Of a stretch of 64,000 bases of DNA, positions 44,608-56,964 are shown one piece after another. How positions within the stretch are numbered: position 1 is the stretch's first letter; the number at the start of each line of letters is the position of its first letter. The notes below the pieces were generated by a model, which was given only the letters and a program-made list of their open reading frames with translations, was not told where the DNA came from and searched no databases. Origin of the DNA: Galeopsis tetrahit (taxonomy: Eukaryota > Streptophyta > Magnoliopsida > Lamiales > Lamiaceae); NCBI GenBank assembly GCA_963675135.1, contig OY776130.1, forward strand, positions 24,172,001 to 24,236,000, given 5' to 3'. A program made the translations under genes and the position numbers.

Positions 44608-47182
44608 TATCCCATCTCTGCAGCAATTGTGGTTTCAGCTTTCTGTATGAAGCTTTCTTCTTGGGGCTTTGAAGTTTGCCCTTCTTGCATCTCTTGCCTT
44701 GTTGGCTTCAACCAACTGCTTCATCCTTTCTTTAGCTCTCTGAAGAGCTAACTTCTCTTGTGTTTCAGGGTCTTTGCCAAAACCCTCTTCAAACAGATTT
44801 GATGGATCATCAGCAAGTTTGGGCACTCTTGTTTCAGGTTCTTTATCTTCAGCATCTTCTTCTATCTCCTCTTCTTCTTGAATTTCAGGCAGTTTGACTG
44901 CCTTTTTCAGTCTTTTTGATTTTCTGACTTGAGTTTCTTCCTCAGCTTGGAACTCAGAGGGCAAGGTCAAACTTGATAGGAATGAGGTGAAGGTTTGCTC
45001 TTTTCTTTTCCTTCCAGTGGCTTTTGAAACCTTCCCCCTCACTTGAATGTCCTTGTCCTTGGGATCTAAACCAGCAGATTCTCCTCCAGGCCCATCTGGC
45101 CTGATCTTCTATCACAGAAGCCATAGACTTCTTCACTGCAAGTTGAATCTGCACCTCCTTAGTCAGATCTTCAAAATTCATTGGCCCTTTGCCTTTTCCA
45201 ATATCTTCCTCTTCCTCTTCAATTTCAGGCATCTTGTCTTTTGCTTTGGGCTCACCAATCTTCAAGGTTCCTTTGGCCCTTGCTCTCTTTCTTTCCCCCT
45301 TTTTGGCATTGTCAAAACATTGGGGTTTAAACTCACTCATGGTGACAGAGAGATGGGTCTGAGCATAGTTGAGAGATTTGATTTCTTGAAGTAGATATAC
45401 ATTCTCATCATGTATATTTTGCATCTTGTCATCAGTCATGCTCAAGAAGGCATGGACTGGCTTCATCTTCTGAGCAACTATCTCATTCAAAGTAGCCTTC
45501 AAAGATTGATCAAGTTTGGCTTGCAACAAATCAGTGAGATTGGTCACAACTTGATTAGAGACTTTGGCCATGAGTTCAAGAGTGAACTTTTCAGCAGCTT
45601 CCTTGACCATTGCAGCCTTCAATTCCTCTGCCTTCTTTCTCTGTGCTGCAGTTCTTTGCCTCAAGGCATCTTTGATTATCCTCTTTAATGCTAGCACATT
45701 GTGTTTGTAGCTATCTTTCAGACCTTTCTGTTCCTTCTTTACAGTTTTGGTGAACTTGGTCATTGCTTCCTTTGCTTTTGTGACCTCAGTGGAGACTGTT
45801 TGCAGTCCAGTCTCAACTCCACCGATTCTGGCATCAAGAGTTGGTAAAACGACCTCTTTAGATCCTGTGAGCCTCATTTCCACTGATGCAAGAGTCCTTC
45901 CTTGGCCATCCAAAGCATTTGAGGTCTCAGCATGTGCTTTCCCAACTTCCCTGACCAGATTATCAGACTTTCCTGACTGTGCCTCAATGTTTGTAGCAGT
46001 CTGTGAAGCAAGTTGCAGTCTTGCTTTAGTGGCATTGGCTTGTTCAAAATAGATTTTGGACAAGGTGGTCATATTTGCTGATATGGCTTCAAGATCAACA
46101 TCACTGTTGACTGGAATATCTGTCAAAGTATCATCAGCAAAAATCTGTTCAAGGGTTACAACTTCTAAACCTGCAAAACAGAAAGGGTTAGGTAAAACAC
46201 CCTCATCAACCTCTTTCTTTTCTTCTCCCTTAAGATCTGATACATCAGCATCCTTGTACTCATTTTCAACTGCATGTTTTTCTTCATTTTCTTCAGATAA
46301 GCTCACACTCACTGGAAAGTCAGGCCTCCTTTCACCAAGGGATTCATCAAGTTCAGATTTGACTTGAAGAATAACCTGACTCTCATGTTGGGCTTCACCC
46401 AACATTTCAATCTCCTCTCCCTCTTTTGGTGGTACACTCTTACTGCCTACAATCACACACTCACCATCTCCTCCCTCTGATTTTTCATTACTATCATCCT
46501 TTTCAACTCCTTCTTGCCCTAAACCTGAGACATCTATATCCTCAATAGGATGCAAAGAGGGCAGTTGATGGGAGATCACAGTGCTTGGGTTTCCCAAGTC
46601 CACTGAGTCATCCTGAATGATTAAGGGTTGGTTAGTGTCCAACTCTTCTAACACTGATGAGGCCTTAATCAAACCAGCTTCTCATATGGAAGTCATGACA
46701 TTGTTCAGCTGTGCCTCAGGCTCAGAAGAACCATCCTTGGCCAATGCTTCTTGGACTGTGTCACCATCCTTGGTCAACACCTCTGATTGCTCAGAGTCCT
46801 GAATTGAAGGATAGGTCAAGTAATGTACCTTGGCAGGATTGGGTCCAGGAGGTTTGGGGTTGGTGGAGTCATCATCATCTGCATCATCTGAAGTGCTGTC
46901 AGGGTGCTTGATCCCTTTAGCAAGTCTTTCTCTTTCAGCAATAATTTTCTCATGTACAATTGTACAAAATAGAGCTTCAGTGGTCAGGACACTTGTCTTC
47001 TTAACATTTGCAAAATGTAAGAGTTTGTTCTCTTCAACCTGCCACCAACTAGCTCCCTTGTCTTTAATAGCATGTGATATCTCCACTATAGTTCTGTCTT
47101 TGATCTCAACAAGTGCTCTGAGATCATAAAACTGTTGCTGAAGTCTGGGATATTCTTGTAGCCCTGGATACAGTTGATCAAC
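44608..47182 (-). pseudogene. Element A post-pol ORF, middle segment
   Basis: The part of the A post-pol ORF between the B and E insertions. Minus-strand pieces 46682-47086, 44954-46672 (572 codons) and 44635-45042 cover it with a stop between the first two and a frameshift near 45040. It encodes acidic regions, a long coiled coil (about 45450-45800) with KTVKKEQKGLKDSYKHN, then IHDENVYLLQEIKSLN (about 45390), a Lys/Glu-rich segment and PKLADDPSNLFEEGF. The same motifs appear in element D. No enzyme motif is seen. Confidence 0.75.
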
Positions 47183-47187
47183 ATTTG

Positions 47188-48062
47188 TAAAAGTGTGTTG
47201 GTATGGATGGTATAGTGTTTAAAGTGTTTAAGTAAAAAACAGAATAATGTTGCACAGAATGTTGAGACAAATTGTACAACACTGACTCTAACAGAATATC
47301 AGAAATAAAGATACACAGCGGAAGACTTGAAACACTAAAAACAATACGAGACACAATGGAAATATTTTTCACATAGATTTTATAAATAAAAATCTATGCG
47401 AGCCTTACGGCGAAAATCAATACTTATCTTCAAGTATAAATGTTGTGTGAAATGTTACAGCATTAACATTCACAACTGAAACTACAAACGAGGCAGGTGC
47501 CTTGTTCTAAAAACGAACTAAGTGTATAAAGTATACACTGTCGAAATACCTAGTCTATCTAATGATTACACTCTCAATAGATAAGAAGACACACAGCCAT
47601 ACGGGTGGGATACGAACGTATGAACTAAAAGGTATAACTACTGGCCACAACTCCTAACAGGGAAAAACGCTCGGTCTAGGAGATTGATCGAGTAGCACAC
47701 ACTGAATTATGGAGCCTTCAATCGGTATTTATAGAAGTGGGGTGCTGATTCTAGAGGCTTCCATATAAGATCCTATTTTTTAGGATCTCAACTTCCATAA
47801 TCTTTCTAGATCCTTCCACAATGTTCCAGGTCGTTCTAAGCTGCTTCCAACCTCTTCTAGCTCTTCTAGCACGTTCTCCTAGGTTCTGGAATCTTCCAGG
47901 TTCCAGACTCTTGTAGAACCTTCTAGATCCTGCCAGAAATGCGACAACATTTAGATCAACATTTAATGTAACATTTCAGAAAAGACTTAGAAAAAATCAA
48001 GGAAGGTCAAATTAAGATGTTGTTGATAATGTTAAAGCATTTAAGAGTTAACAACATCTACA
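47188..48062 (-). repeat. 3' LTR of element B
   Basis: On the plus strand it begins taaaagtgtg (the canonical tgaaag with one change) and ends aacatctaca. Confidence 0.93.
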
Positions 48063-48075
48063 ATCTCCCCCAATT
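48063..48075 (-). other. Polypurine tract of element B
   Basis: The minus strand reads aattgggggagat before TGTAGATG. It is the same tract as in C. Confidence 0.85.
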
Positions 48076-49215
48076 TGACCTTTCGACTACAACACACCTG
48101 ATGCACATATATTTCTATACATACTCAGTTTTATGTATTTAGTTGAGGTTAACATCATTGCTAAATACTAGTCAAGTCAACACCTGTTGTAACCGTTGGA
48201 TCAAATCAACTGAAGATCAAGGATAATCTTACAATGATCCGCGCCGTAAGATCAAGATAATTTTATCCAAAATATAACAAGTATAAACAATACACTTATT
48301 CACAACATAAGTAACTTTACTGAAATCCTAAGTTATGTTTGGAAGAAAAAACTTAAGATTTAAGTAAGACTCAAACAAACAGAAATCAGAGCAAAAAACA
48401 AAAAAGGAATACAAAAGAAATACTAACAATCTAAACAAAACTTATATTATCAATAGGCAGTAAGCATATGAGAATTTTGAAAGATGTATACTTCAAATCT
48501 ATTAAGGCAAACCATTTAAGCACTTAGACAATAAGCCAAAAAGAAGTGTACTCCTTATATATTCTCATCAGAGCAAACAAATTTAAGCCAATTGAATAAT
48601 AAGCCAAGTTAGAAAGACAAAACAGACAACAACTGACAAAGACCTAAAATCAGCAAGCAGTAAGCCAATAAGGATAATTCTTTAAGGCAAACAATTTAAG
48701 CAAACTGGATGCAGTAAACACATAAGAATAATTCTTAAGGTAAACAGTTTAAGCAAACTGAAAATAGAGCAAAGTTAGGAAAAAACAAATACAATAAACA
48801 ACTAACATATACAACATGCAGTAAGCAAATAATGATAAATAAGAAAACAATTTAAGCATATAAGCAGTAATTTATCATCATAAATGTAAACAAATTAAGC
48901 AAGTTGAATAAAAGACAACCTATCAACTAGAAAGTAAAAACAAAATTTGTAAATCAACTTAAACACAGTAACAACAATGCATAAGATCAAGGGAAGTATA
49001 AAAGGCACAAATCTTAAGAAACTAAACATGTGACATATATTGATGTAACAACAGCTGCAACATCATGTTCCTGCACATAATCACATATAATGTTCAGCCC
49101 TCCCCCTGTCTTGTATCAACCTGTTCAGTTGTTACCATAACCTGTCTAGATGTCATAAGGAACATCCATACGTTCATTAGCATCATCAAATTAATCCGTT
49201 CATCAACATCAGCAA
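48076..49215 (-). other. 3' untranslated region of element B
   Basis: No ORF. It matches 3632-4735 of B' almost throughout, including the gcagtaagc/tttaagcaaa modules. A ccgttggatc word, also an AACGG core on the other strand, is at about 48193. Confidence 0.6.
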
Positions 49216-51075
49216 ATTAATCCTCATCCTCTTCAACAACAGTGGATGTTGTAGCAAAGTGAACTACAACATCTGGTTCAACAGTCTCTTCATGAATAGC
49301 ATCAGGTACACAATCAGCTTCTGGTACATCTCCATGGAGCTCTTCACTTCGAACACTAGAAGGGTGATGGTGTTTCTCCCCCTGTGGTAGTAGAAAGCGT
49401 CTCTAACCACTGGACTTTAAGGAACTGAAGGCCATCAATAGAGTCCTGTAAACGTTTTAGTTGAAGTAAAATAAAAGATCTAGAAACAGAAAAATTTAGA
49501 CCAATGTGACCATCAATGCGTTCACATTCGGTGCAGCATTTCTCTGTTCAGGTCTTGCTGGAGCTGGTCGAACTGGAATAAGAGAATCTCTGTGATCAGA
49601 ACCATCTGAATTTTGTAACAAAGCAAATCAACAGTCCTTTCACTATGTAATAGGGCAGGTGAGATAGTCATCAAGGGTACCTTGCCTCAAATAACCTCAG
49701 TTTCCTTAGGTCTTAAAAATTCATGCCTCTTGAGGTATGAACATATCAACACAGGGTAAGGTAAAATCCCTTAATAATAAATATCACTATAAGCTGCATG
49801 TGGTGAAAATAGTTAAATCCAGATTGAAATTCTTAAACACAAAAAATCTTATACAACAATATAGCTTAATCCTTAGTCACCTTAGTGGAATTTGTAGAGG
49901 GTAGCCAATTGTAGACAATCAATTTATGGAGTACAGAGTATAGAGATGTGTGATCTTTAGCAAGCAAAAATATATGTCACCTAGTTAATCTACCCCCAGT
50001 TATAGAAGTAGCAACTAAGTTCAAATCATGTTCATCTTCATCAATCACAAGCTCTATCTCTAAGAGATCATTAATCAATTCCGAAGTAAGTGAAACTAAT
50101 CTCCCCCTAAATTGTACATTCCCATATCATTTAGAGCTACGTCTACCCGTACTCTTCCTAAGCCAAACAGAAAAATACATATACCCAATAAGACACAAAA
50201 GTATCACTCAAAGTTACAGTTTTCAACAATTTCTTTTCAATAAAAAATTGTAACAATCCTTTACTCTCAAAATCAACAATGTTAATTACCTTTTCCTTTA
50301 AGAATTTTCGTCTAGATAGTTTAGTGATTTTAGCAACTAACCTATCAGTTTCAGAATCATTATCAGGAAAATCAGCAATGTTAATTCTCTTTTCCATTAA
50401 CAACTTTCATCAAGATAGCTCAGTGATTTTAGCAACTAACCTATCAATCTAAGAATTGTTATCAGGATCAGAATTACCTCCTTTAGAATTTATTTACTCA
50501 GCTGATTCAGAGTCCTTACTACTGTTCTTCTCAGAATCATCACTTCTACTGTCATCAGGGTCTGGTGTTGCAGCACTTGCTTCAGCATTTGATGCAACAT
50601 TCTTCCTCAGAGTCTTCTTAATCTCATACACAATGGGATTATCTTCTGGATCAGAATTTTCAATTCCTTTGGACAAGTCTCGTTCAGCAGCAACCTTCTT
50701 TCCCTTTGGATCATACTTCCTTTTGACTTATTTCTCAGTAATCACATTTTCTTCCTCCGATTAAGAAAAGAACTTGAATCGGTTCATCAGCAACACTACT
50801 TCCTTTATTCTTTCTCCTCAATGAGTTAGAGTAATCAACTCTAGTGAACACATAGCCGGATCTCCTTCGTTGAACAATGCTCATCTTTCTCTTTTCTTTC
50901 TCAACGATCTTCCTAAATGCAATCTATTCAGATTCATCAGTATTAAAAAGAGAAAATTAGTTTAACCTGAGTTAGCATTCGCGTCGGCCTCCTTCATTTC
51001 AGCGTCCTCAGAATCGGATGTCGCAGCATTTGCATACTCATTCTGCTCAGCAACAGGAAAATCATCAATTTCCTT
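49216..51075 (-). pseudogene. Element B post-pol ORF remnants
   Basis: Fragments of the extra ORF of C, in the same decayed state as B'. Bases 50494-50676 encode the acidic SRSDDSEKNSSKD segment, 50158-50403 encode a duplicated TDRLVAKITKLSRRK-type piece, and about 49900-49960 keep the SLYSVH-like stretch. A short duplication of gtctagatagtttagtgattttagcaa-type sequence occurs at about 50310 and 50410. No product is expected. Confidence 0.65.
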
Positions 51076-51957
51076 TCAATCTCCCCCAGAAAGGAAGCAC
51101 TCGAGGCAATTGCCTCTGTTTCAGTATTAGGACTTGGAAATTGAGGCAATTGTTCAACATATGCTTCTTCATTCAAAATGCAATTTAGAAATGCAGCTTA
51201 TACATCCATTTGATGAAGTTTAATGTCAATAAAACATGCAATTGCTAGCAATAATCTAAAAGATTCTATCCTAGCAACAAGTGCAAAAGTTTCATCAAAA
51301 TCAATAACCTCAACTTAGGTGTAATCTTGTGTAACTAATCTAGTCTCAATCCTAAAAAAAATGTTATCAAACTCATCAGTTTTATTCTTAAAAATCAACT
51401 TTGTTCTAATGACATTAGTATGACTAGGTCTTAAAACAAGTGTACATACTTCAAGGTTTTCAAACTGATTAAGTTCATCATGCATAGCATTTATCCAATT
51501 TTCATCAGTTAATGCTTCATTCACATTTTTAGGTTCAATTTCAGAATAATAACACTCTACATTTACAACATTGCAAATAGAAGACATGCATATTGTTCTT
51601 ATCACATCTACCTTATTTGATCTTACTATTCCTCTTGTTTGCACTCCAACTGTAGCATCACCTATGATCTGGTCAGAAGGATGACTTTTCCCAATTCTTG
51701 AAGAAGGGTTCGTTTTGGGAACATACTGATTATTCTGTAAAGGTACAACTGACTGTTCTGTAGATGTTGACCCAAATGTGTTAACATTCGGTGCAACATT
51801 TTCAGACTTCAGTGTATTCTCAGAATTGCCAGTGACTTGTGATACCTCTTCTTCATCTTTGTCATCTGTAAAACCTTTATCATCATCAAACACAACAGTA
51901 ACAGATTCTTGAACAGTGTTAGTCCTAAGGTTATAAACTCTTTAAGCTTTACTATTT
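51076..51957 (-). pseudogene. Element B integrase-RT linker and N-terminal reverse transcriptase
   Basis: The frame 51315-51893 contains the linker (IGKSHPSDQIIGD) and the RT start ALTDENWINAMHDELNQF, TKLIFKNKTDEF. It continues with frame changes through the HQMDV...AAFLN region (about 51190-51230) to YVEQLPQF at about 51150, where similarity to RT ends. The YVDD catalytic core and RNase H are missing. Confidence 0.82.
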
Positions 51958-53100
51958 CTATAATAGCCTAAAAAGAAACCTTACACTTTTAGAATCAAAC
52001 TTATGAAGTTGATCCATATCATTCAGAATATAACACACACAACCAAATATATGAAAATACTTCACATTCGGTTTTATAATGTTCAAAATCTCATAAGGTG
52101 TTTGAATAGAACCAGATCGAATATAAACTCCATTAATAATATGATATGATGTATTCAATGCTACAACTTAAAATCTCTTAACAAGACTTTTAGAAGTAAG
52201 CATGACTCTTATCATTTCTTGTAGAGTTATATTCTTTCTTTTAGCAAAGACATTCCGTTGTGGAGTTTTAGGAGATGAATATTCTTGCAAAATACCATTT
52301 TAATCATAAAAATCATTAAATATGCTATTTTCAAATTCCCTACCATGCATGATCAGTTCTAATACGGCCAACTTTCAAGTTAAACACATTTTTGAACCTT
52401 TTATAGAGAACTTTAAAAGCAGCAAATTAATGTTTCAGATATATCTCTTAAAAACTCAATTCAGGTAAATCTAGAAAAATCATCTACCACAACTAAGAAT
52501 ATCTTTTGCCTCAAATGCTTTCAGTTTTCATAGGACTAATTAAATCCATGTGCAAAACAATTAGAAACATTGATGTGTAGAACAATGTGACAGCATTTTA
52601 TGCAACACTCTTACCTGCTTACCTTTCTGGCATAGTCCACATACAGTAGTACTCTGAAACTTCTGTTTTGGTAATCCTTTTCACTGCATCGACTTTGATT
52701 AGTCTCTTCACTTATATATAATGTGCATGTCCCAATTTTTGATGCAATAAGACATTTTCATCATTCTTTGACAAATTATACACACTTGTTCCAATGAGAT
52801 AATAATTATCTACTGCCCTAGACAATTTTCATATTCATTAAGAACATACACATGATTCTTTGTCAAATTTTACATGCATGTTATCATCACAAAGTTGACT
52901 AATACTAATCAAATCAGCAAGCAACCCATCAAAATGTAAAGCATTCAAAGTTTCTTTTCCTATAATTTGTCCTTTCGAACAACCACTATATGTAACATTA
53001 CCATCATTCAAGGTCACATAATCAGATAAGTATTAAATTTATCATGTCATATGTCTAGAACAACAACTATCAAAAATACCATTGACCAAGTAACCATGCT
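51958..53100 (-). pseudogene. Element B protease and integrase remnants
   Basis: Near 53060-53090 the protease reads FDSCCSRHMT, with the catalytic Gly changed to Cys. Downstream pieces include ISQLC-like, integrase core fragments and, in 51958-52158, the C-terminal TPYEIL...YFHIFGCVCYILND. Many stops and indels. Confidence 0.75.
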
Positions 53101-54210
53101 TTCAAGGAAGTGTGAACAGCATTACAAGTAACATCAGATTTCCATGCAGATTTCAGAAAATGTTTCATAGGATGTGACATCATTTTAGGTAACATTTTCT
53201 CATATCTCAGATCATCAAACATTTGCATGCAGTAAGGACAAATATGATCAATTTTCGAAAAATAGTGACTTACAAACTTCTTTTCAATATTTTTTTTTTG
53301 ACTTTGTGAGAATCTGTTTGTGCAGATGTTGCAACATATGTTTTAACATTTGCCTTCACAAACTTCACAGTATATTCAAAATTCTTAGAAAATAGAAGTA
53401 GTTTCACTATCATAACATATACCACAATTATCAGATTTACCAATAGCTATAACATATATCAGAAGCACTCATAGAAAATTTTATGAAACATAAAGTAGAG
53501 GTGAACAATTTCTCCTTCAGTTTACAAACTTCAAAAATCTCTTCTGGAATGTATGACTTCTAGCTTGGTAATTGTTCCTTTCAGATTCTCATTCTCTTTA
53601 TTCAAAGAATTAAGAGTGAGTTTCTTAGAGTTACAATCATCCAACAACTTTTGGTACTTATGATCATCAATCCTTATGCCTGCATCATCAACAAACCCAT
53701 TAAAACAATTCAAATCTGGGTGACTTTGTTTTGATGTTACCATAAATGTTATGACATTAGGTGCAACATCAGAATCTGTATCATCCAAATCATCATATAA
53801 AGAATTATCATAATCAATCTTGGTATGAAAAGTGAATTCAACATCATCAGATTCATCATCTGATTCATCGTTTAAGGTAGTACTAAAATTCACTTTTTGC
53901 TTAAGTCTAATATTGGCACATTAATTTTCATAAAGACCAAATTCAGAACATGCATTAATCTGATTTTCTACATTAAAGATCATACCTTGGTTTACCTTCA
54001 CTTTTTGATAACCTTGGTTGAAATTGACTTTTCCTTCTTTCTGGTGGGAGAGTTGATGTGTTGATTTGGATCTTTGGTACATCATAACCTGTAAGTACAG
54101 CCCTCCAAGCACGTTCATCAATCGACTTGATATACATGCACAACTTAGGCTTTAAAATATGGATAATATGTTCGGGTGCCTAAGTGTAGTGGATATGTGA
54201 TGTGTTTCCA
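53101..54210 (-). pseudogene. Element B gag remnants
   Basis: The N-terminal piece with MYIKSIDERAWRAVLTG (about 54090-54140) is homologous to C gag residues 28-44. It jumps to a broken zinc knuckle (ending near 53921), so most of the capsid is deleted. The acidic and coiled-coil segment 53531-53893 matches C gag residues about 345-500. Confidence 0.78.
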
Positions 54211-54272
54211 TTGCTAACATAAACTAAAAACACACTAAAAACAAGGATCTAACCTAGTGTCGTCAGGTATCG

Positions 54273-54284
54273 GCTCTGATACCA
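54273..54284 (-). other. Primer binding site of element B
   Basis: The minus strand reads tggtatcagagc, two bases after the LTR. It is a perfect match to the initiator-Met tRNA complement. Confidence 0.9.
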
Positions 54285-54286
54285 AC

Positions 54287-55160
54287 TGAAAGTGTGTTGG
54301 TATGGATGGTATAGTGTTTAAAGTGTTTAAGTAAAAAACAGAATAATGTTGCACAGAATGTTGAGACAAATTGTACAACACTGACTCTAACAGAATATCA
54401 GAAATAAAGATACACAGCGGAAGACTTGAAACACTAAAAACAATACGAGACACAATGGAAATATTTTTCACATAGATTTTTAAATAAAAATCTATGCGAG
54501 CCTTACGGCGAAAATCAATACTTATCTTCAAGTATAAATGTTGTGTGAAATGTTACAGCATTAACATTCACAACTGAAACTACAAACGAGGCAGGTGCCT
54601 TGTTCTAAAAACGAACTAAGTGTATAAAGTATACACTGTCGAAATGCCAAGTCTATCTAATGATTACACTCTCAATAGATAAGAAGACACACAGCCATAC
54701 GGGTGGGATACGAACGTATGAACTAAAAGGTATAACTACTGGCCACAACTCCTAACAGGGAAAAACGCTCGGTCTAGGAGATTGATCGAGTAGCACACAC
54801 TGAATTATGGAGCCTTCAATCGGTATTTATAGAAGTGGGGTGCTGATTCTAGAGGCTTCCATATAAGATCCTATTTTTTAGGATCTCAACTTCCATGATC
54901 TTTCTAGATCCTTCCACAATGTTCCAGGTCGTTCTAAGCTGCTTCCAACCTCTTCTAGCTCTTCTAGCACGTTCTCCTAGGTTCTGGAATCTTCCAGGTT
55001 CCAGACTCTTGTAGAACCTTCTAGATCCTGCCAGAAATGCGACAACATTTAGATCAACATTTAATGTAACATTTCAGAAAAGACTTAGAAAAAATCAAGG
55101 AAGGTCAAATTAAGATGTTGTTGATAATGTTAAAGCATTTAAGAGGTAACAACATCTACA
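54287..55160 (-). repeat. 5' LTR of element B
   Basis: On the plus strand it is tgaaagtgtg...aacatctaca. The TATA box ctataaatac is the complement of 54823-54832. It differs from the 3' LTR at about 6-7 positions, including one missing base at about 54480. Confidence 0.93.
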
Positions 55161-55165
55161 ATTTG

Positions 55166-56964
55166 CCTTTGCAATCTGCCTCAACATCCTTCATATGTAT
55201 ACCCCTTTGTATCATCATCATCATTGTTGTCATCAGAAGAGTTGTCTTTGGATTCAGAAGGGTTGGGCTGGGATTCAGGTAGGTTGATATGTGATTCAGA
55301 AGGGTTGGGTTGAGAAGAAATGGGAATCAATTGGGACTCAGTTGTTGTAGAGAGCAATGTTCCTGAGGGGGTAGAAGGGAGATTGATGGGAATGGGCTGG
55401 ATAGGTGGTATGGTAGATTGATCACCTTCAAGAATGGCATTTTCAAGGAATTTGGTATAAGAGATCAATCTAGGGTCAAGGGGGGAGAATTGCATATCCT
55501 CTTCATCAGCAAGATCAGCTAGCACATCAATTGCCCCTCTGTCATGAGCACCTTCAGGAGAGTATGTCTTTTTGGCAATGATTGGTGCATCTTCAGAAGT
55601 TTTGCACTCCTCCTCTTCAGGCTTTGGGGAGTCATGAGTTGGTGATATTCTCTGTGATTGAATATCAGGGGAGTTGTCTTTGGGACTCTTGGACTTTGAT
55701 CTTGACTTGGAGTTAGACCTACTAGCCTGTCTAATCTCTCCTTGAAGAACTCCTTCTTCTTCTTCTTCTCTTCCTCCATCATCTTCTTTTTTTCAGAGGT
55801 TTTGATAATCCTCCTCCTCCTCTCAGATCTTGTTGGTTTCTCGAGATCTCTGAACTCAGTAACAGATTCAGGTTGCATGGGGACAATCACCCTGAACTCT
55901 TCACCAGCTTCAAGAAGGTTGACCCCTTCCTTTTCAACTCTATCAATCTCAGTTGAAGTTTCTCCACCACTCTTGGATCCACTGGATGGTGAAGATTCAC
56001 TAAAAATCTGCTTCATCCTCTTCATCTTAGGTTGAGATTTTGTGGGTTGGGACTTTCTTTTCCTAGGAGAAGACCTCGGTACACATGCAACTGTCATGGC
56101 TTTCTTAGCTGCAACACCTTGCTTCCTTTTCTCTGTCTTTGTTGAAAGCTTTCTGAACATTATTTTTTGTGCTGGAAGAGGCTTGGGCTTGATTTGCAGG
56201 TGGGTGTAATGAGCAAATTTCTCCAAGAGCAAGCTTGCTCTTGTGTAGTACTGAATCTTTCCTTCCACCACCACCTTGTGATGTGCCCTCTCTTTGAATT
56301 TGAACTTCTCATTCATCATCTTTCCCAAGATGAATGTCTTCTAGTCAAATCTTATTCCCTTTTCAGCAGAATCAATGATAGCTGCCATTACTCTCAATTT
56401 TGGCATGCTAATTTGCTCCACACTTCCTGAATGACTCGGTAAGCTTTTCACCACAATATCAAACAAGTGTTCATACCTTGTTTTCAATGTTTTCTTGTGT
56501 TGGGCACTGGTGAGCTTCTGAGGTACTATCATCCATTCATTTGAGAAGTCTTTCTCTTCTCCTTCTCTATATGTCTCTAGATTCCTTCCCTCTGAAGGCA
56601 ATCCTAAGCAAGAATCCAAATCATCTGAAGTAAAGATGATGGTATGTTGTGATTCCTCCTCTTCTCCTTCTTCTGCATATGTGAGCTTTGTGCAGACATC
56701 TCCCTTCTTGCCTTTCCATCTGAGATAGGCAAAGAATTCAGCCATGTAGGGATTTAGGCATGAATCAGGTTTGGTGCCTAAGAACTGCTCGAGCCCAGCA
56801 TCTCTTAGCCATTTAAGAACTGGATGAACCTCTCCATCTGGGCTATCAAAGGCTACGATTTTCTCAAACCATAGAGAACTAGTGTTGCTGAGATATGTGA
56901 AGTCAATGTCCAGAGATGGATCATTGAAGTTCACTAGTTCCTCTCTTTTCAATTTAGGAGCCAT
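55166..56964 (-). pseudogene. Element A post-pol ORF, N-terminal segment
   Basis: The ATG at 56964 begins MAPKLKREELVNFND. Residues 1-300 contain the domain that also seems to occur in E and C: a PYMAEFFAYLRWKGKKGDV segment, then FTSDDLDSCLGLPSEG, then MPKLRVMAAIIDS and KFKERAHHKVVVEGKIQYY. A stop at 56341-56343 and a frameshift near 55520 break it. It continues with Lys/Arg-rich and Ser/Pro/Glu-rich linkers (SQPNPSESHINLPES) to a stop at 55181 and the B insertion. With the middle and C-terminal segments the ORF spanned about 4.7 kb. Confidence 0.75.

Larger units (their letters stand above)
47188..55160 (-). mobile_element. Element B: young but internally deleted group-2 Sirevirus-like element
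   Basis: It has LTRs of 875 and 874 bp with about 6-7 differences, and the duplication atttg (47183-47187, 55161-55165). Internal length is about 6.2 kb against about 8.4 kb in C without its hAT. Gag is internally deleted, the protease Gly is lost, the RT stops in its N-terminal part and joins directly to decayed post-pol ORF sequence. Since the LTRs are almost identical, the body must have been defective already when it transposed. Confidence 0.93.
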
